Part shown: positions 62,681 to 64,000 of the stretch, piece after piece
Numbering within the stretch: the stretch's first letter is position 1
How the letters are laid out: each line of letters starts with the position of its first letter
Assembly (NCBI GenBank): GCA_011800155.1
Contig: CM022374.1
Coordinates: forward strand, 2,108,001 to 2,172,000
Source: Flammulina velutipes
Taxonomy: Eukaryota > Basidiomycota > Agaricomycetes > Agaricales > Physalacriaceae
Reading direction: 5' to 3'
DNA length: 64,000 nt
Notes under the pieces: generated by a model
What the model saw: only the letters and a program-made list of their open reading frames with translations
What the model was told of the DNA's origin: nothing
The model's database searches: none
Translations under genes and position numbers: made by a program

Positions 62681-63370
62681 AATATACAACAGATAGCAAG
62701 AGAGAAGGGTATCCGAACACGAGGACGCGTCCGTAATTATTATTGGCAACGAGGCTGGCGCATGGCCCGCCAAGGATTCGCACAAAAAATGGCGAAATAC
62801 CAAAAGTTCGGACAAAAGTAGCCCGGAAGCCGGAGCCCAGTTCGGACAAGATCATGGTCTATCTCTTCCGTGCATTCTCTCGAACATGTATATCAAACCA
62901 AATTAGGCAGAGAGTGAACAAGAGGCGCCGAGTCGCAAATTTCACAGGTGTGAAGTCACAATATACTTGCGATTAAGCAGCCCCGGACAGTTGTCCTCAT
63001 CATTTACAGCTTTCGTCCACTCTCATGATACACAATCTTGACACAATACTCTTCCTCCCGGAGGATAGGATTGTAACAGGCAAAAAACGCGAGGACCCGC
63101 CACTACACGTTATGAATGCATTCCTGGCATCGACAAAAGTCCCAGCTATCAAATATTCCGATTCGTTGACGTGCCTCGTTAAGTTACTCACCGGGACTTT
63201 GGGTTGTGGAACGGATTTTCCCCTCCTCATTTCTCCGTCTTCTAGTTCCTCTTTTTCTCTTGAATTGGGAGTGTCCAGTTAAGCTTACGGCCAGTCCATT
63301 ACTCCACCGATGCAAGCTCCAACTTCCCGTTCAGTCCAATTCCCTTGTTTCGGCTGCATTCTGTCAATGA
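62681..63370. other. Spacer upstream of the Hsp70-like gene
   Basis: About 690 bases with short open frames on both strands but none with a family signature or splice support. It should contain the Hsp70-like promoter and that of any gene to the right. Confidence 0.35.
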
Positions 63371-63682
63371 TTGAGCACCGAGAGGCCACTGTTTGTCACA
63401 GACAACATTGCCGTGTACGAAACGGTCTGCCGACGGACCATCCCTCTAAAGAGCCAGCTCCTTGCTCTAGACGATGCACTTGTGCAGCATTGGATAGATG
63501 GCGCACAGTCCATTGTGGGCCCATATTCAATCACGGTCAAGTCCTATCTCTCTGGAAAAAGTCGTCAGCACTTCTCGATATTCAGACAGAGTAACCCAAC
63601 CATCGAACCGCAAATCGAAGGACGGTCATACTTCCCTACAATCTGTCGAGAGCATCCTGGGTACGCTCTCATGGAATGGTGA
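63371..63682 (+). CDS. Coding-like frame near the right edge, unrecognised
   Basis: An open frame without an ATG at its beginning reads TERPLFVTDNIAVYETVC, KSQLLALDDALVQHWIDG and VGPYSITVKSYLSG. It is open for 100 codons and looks coding. An ATG at 63368 begins a different overlapping frame. A donor-like GGGTACGCTC lies near its end. The gene may continue past 64000. No family is recognised, and 63683-64000 shows no clear exon. Confidence 0.28.
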   Translation: MSTERPLFVTDNIAVYETVCRRTIPLKSQLLALDDALVQHWIDGAQSIVGPYSITVKSYLSGKSRQHFSIFRQSNPTIEPQIEGRSYFPTICREHPGYALMEW

Positions 63683-64000
63683 GGTCCAGCACGGTGGTTT
63701 CGCTTCACCGCACATAAATCCATCCAGCTCCTGCGCCCCGTCAAACTCTGCGACGGCATTGCCCAGACGATGAGAGCCTGACTCCTCCATCATCATCGCT
63801 GCCTCCCGTCATGCAGGTGGTTGTGTCGCGACAGCAGTCTCGTGCTGACGCCAAGCTTCCTCCTTCGTTGGCTGCGTATTGGAAACGACGCCGAAGGTAG
63901 ATCCCTGTGCTTCATATGGACCATGAAATTTCTGTTTGCGTCGACTTCGGAGTACACAAGCTGAGTTATGGTGAGTTTAAATAATACACAAGAACGAGAA

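Overview
The window is nuclear DNA of a filamentous basidiomycete, almost certainly an Agaricomycete. The evidence is compact genes on both strands, many GT-AG introns of about 45-60 bp, orthologs of conserved fungal genes, a deuterolysin and a pectate lyase, and an expansion of FunK1 (Pkinase_fungal) kinases, which is typical of mushroom-forming fungi. Gene models were built by hand by joining reading frames at consensus splice sites and checking that intron phases close. No species can be named.

Layout. 1-1.8 kb: an edge fragment, the eEF1A lysine methyltransferase EFM4 and the mitochondrial import J-protein TIM14. 1.8-7.3 kb: two tandem Upf1-like SF1 helicases, the first stripped of its catalytic motifs. 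7.4-19.9 kb: a DNAJC8/Spf31-like J-protein, two tandem secreted or membrane-anchored metallophosphatases (one missing an active-site residue), the repair nuclease RAD2, complex I subunit NDUFB8, a SAM methyltransferase and a kinase-like pseudoenzyme. 20.0-26.0 kb: one complete FunK1 kinase and three decayed copies lacking the N-terminal half. 26.2-36.1 kb: an Hst3/Hst4-type sirtuin, then three secretory-pathway genes (pectate lyase, deuterolysin, kexin-like protease) and a CRAL-TRIO lipid-transfer protein. 36.4-38.7 kb: a small Cys/Gly-rich gene and a PP2C phosphatase. 38.8-49.2 kb: two closely related FunK1 genes in inverted orientation flanking an FGGY sugar kinase and a prolyl iminopeptidase, followed by a FunK1 gene without its N-lobe. 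49.4-57.0 kb: weak coding-like stretches, pyruvate dehydrogenase E1 alpha, two non-autonomous DNA transposons and another complete FunK1 gene. 57.6-62.7 kb: an HSPA12/Hsp70-like ATPase spliced to a disordered C-terminal exon of about 860 residues.

Themes. Repeated local duplication followed by active-site decay is seen in the helicases, the phosphatases and the FunK1 array. Five FunK1 loci share an E-box-containing promoter element (core CACGTGGTCGTGTCC, three identical 15-mers), and the related loci also share a short upstream reading frame that overlaps or fuses with the kinase start. The deuterolysin propeptide ends in a dibasic site and sits beside a divergent kexin-like protease, which suggests, without proof, a processing relationship.
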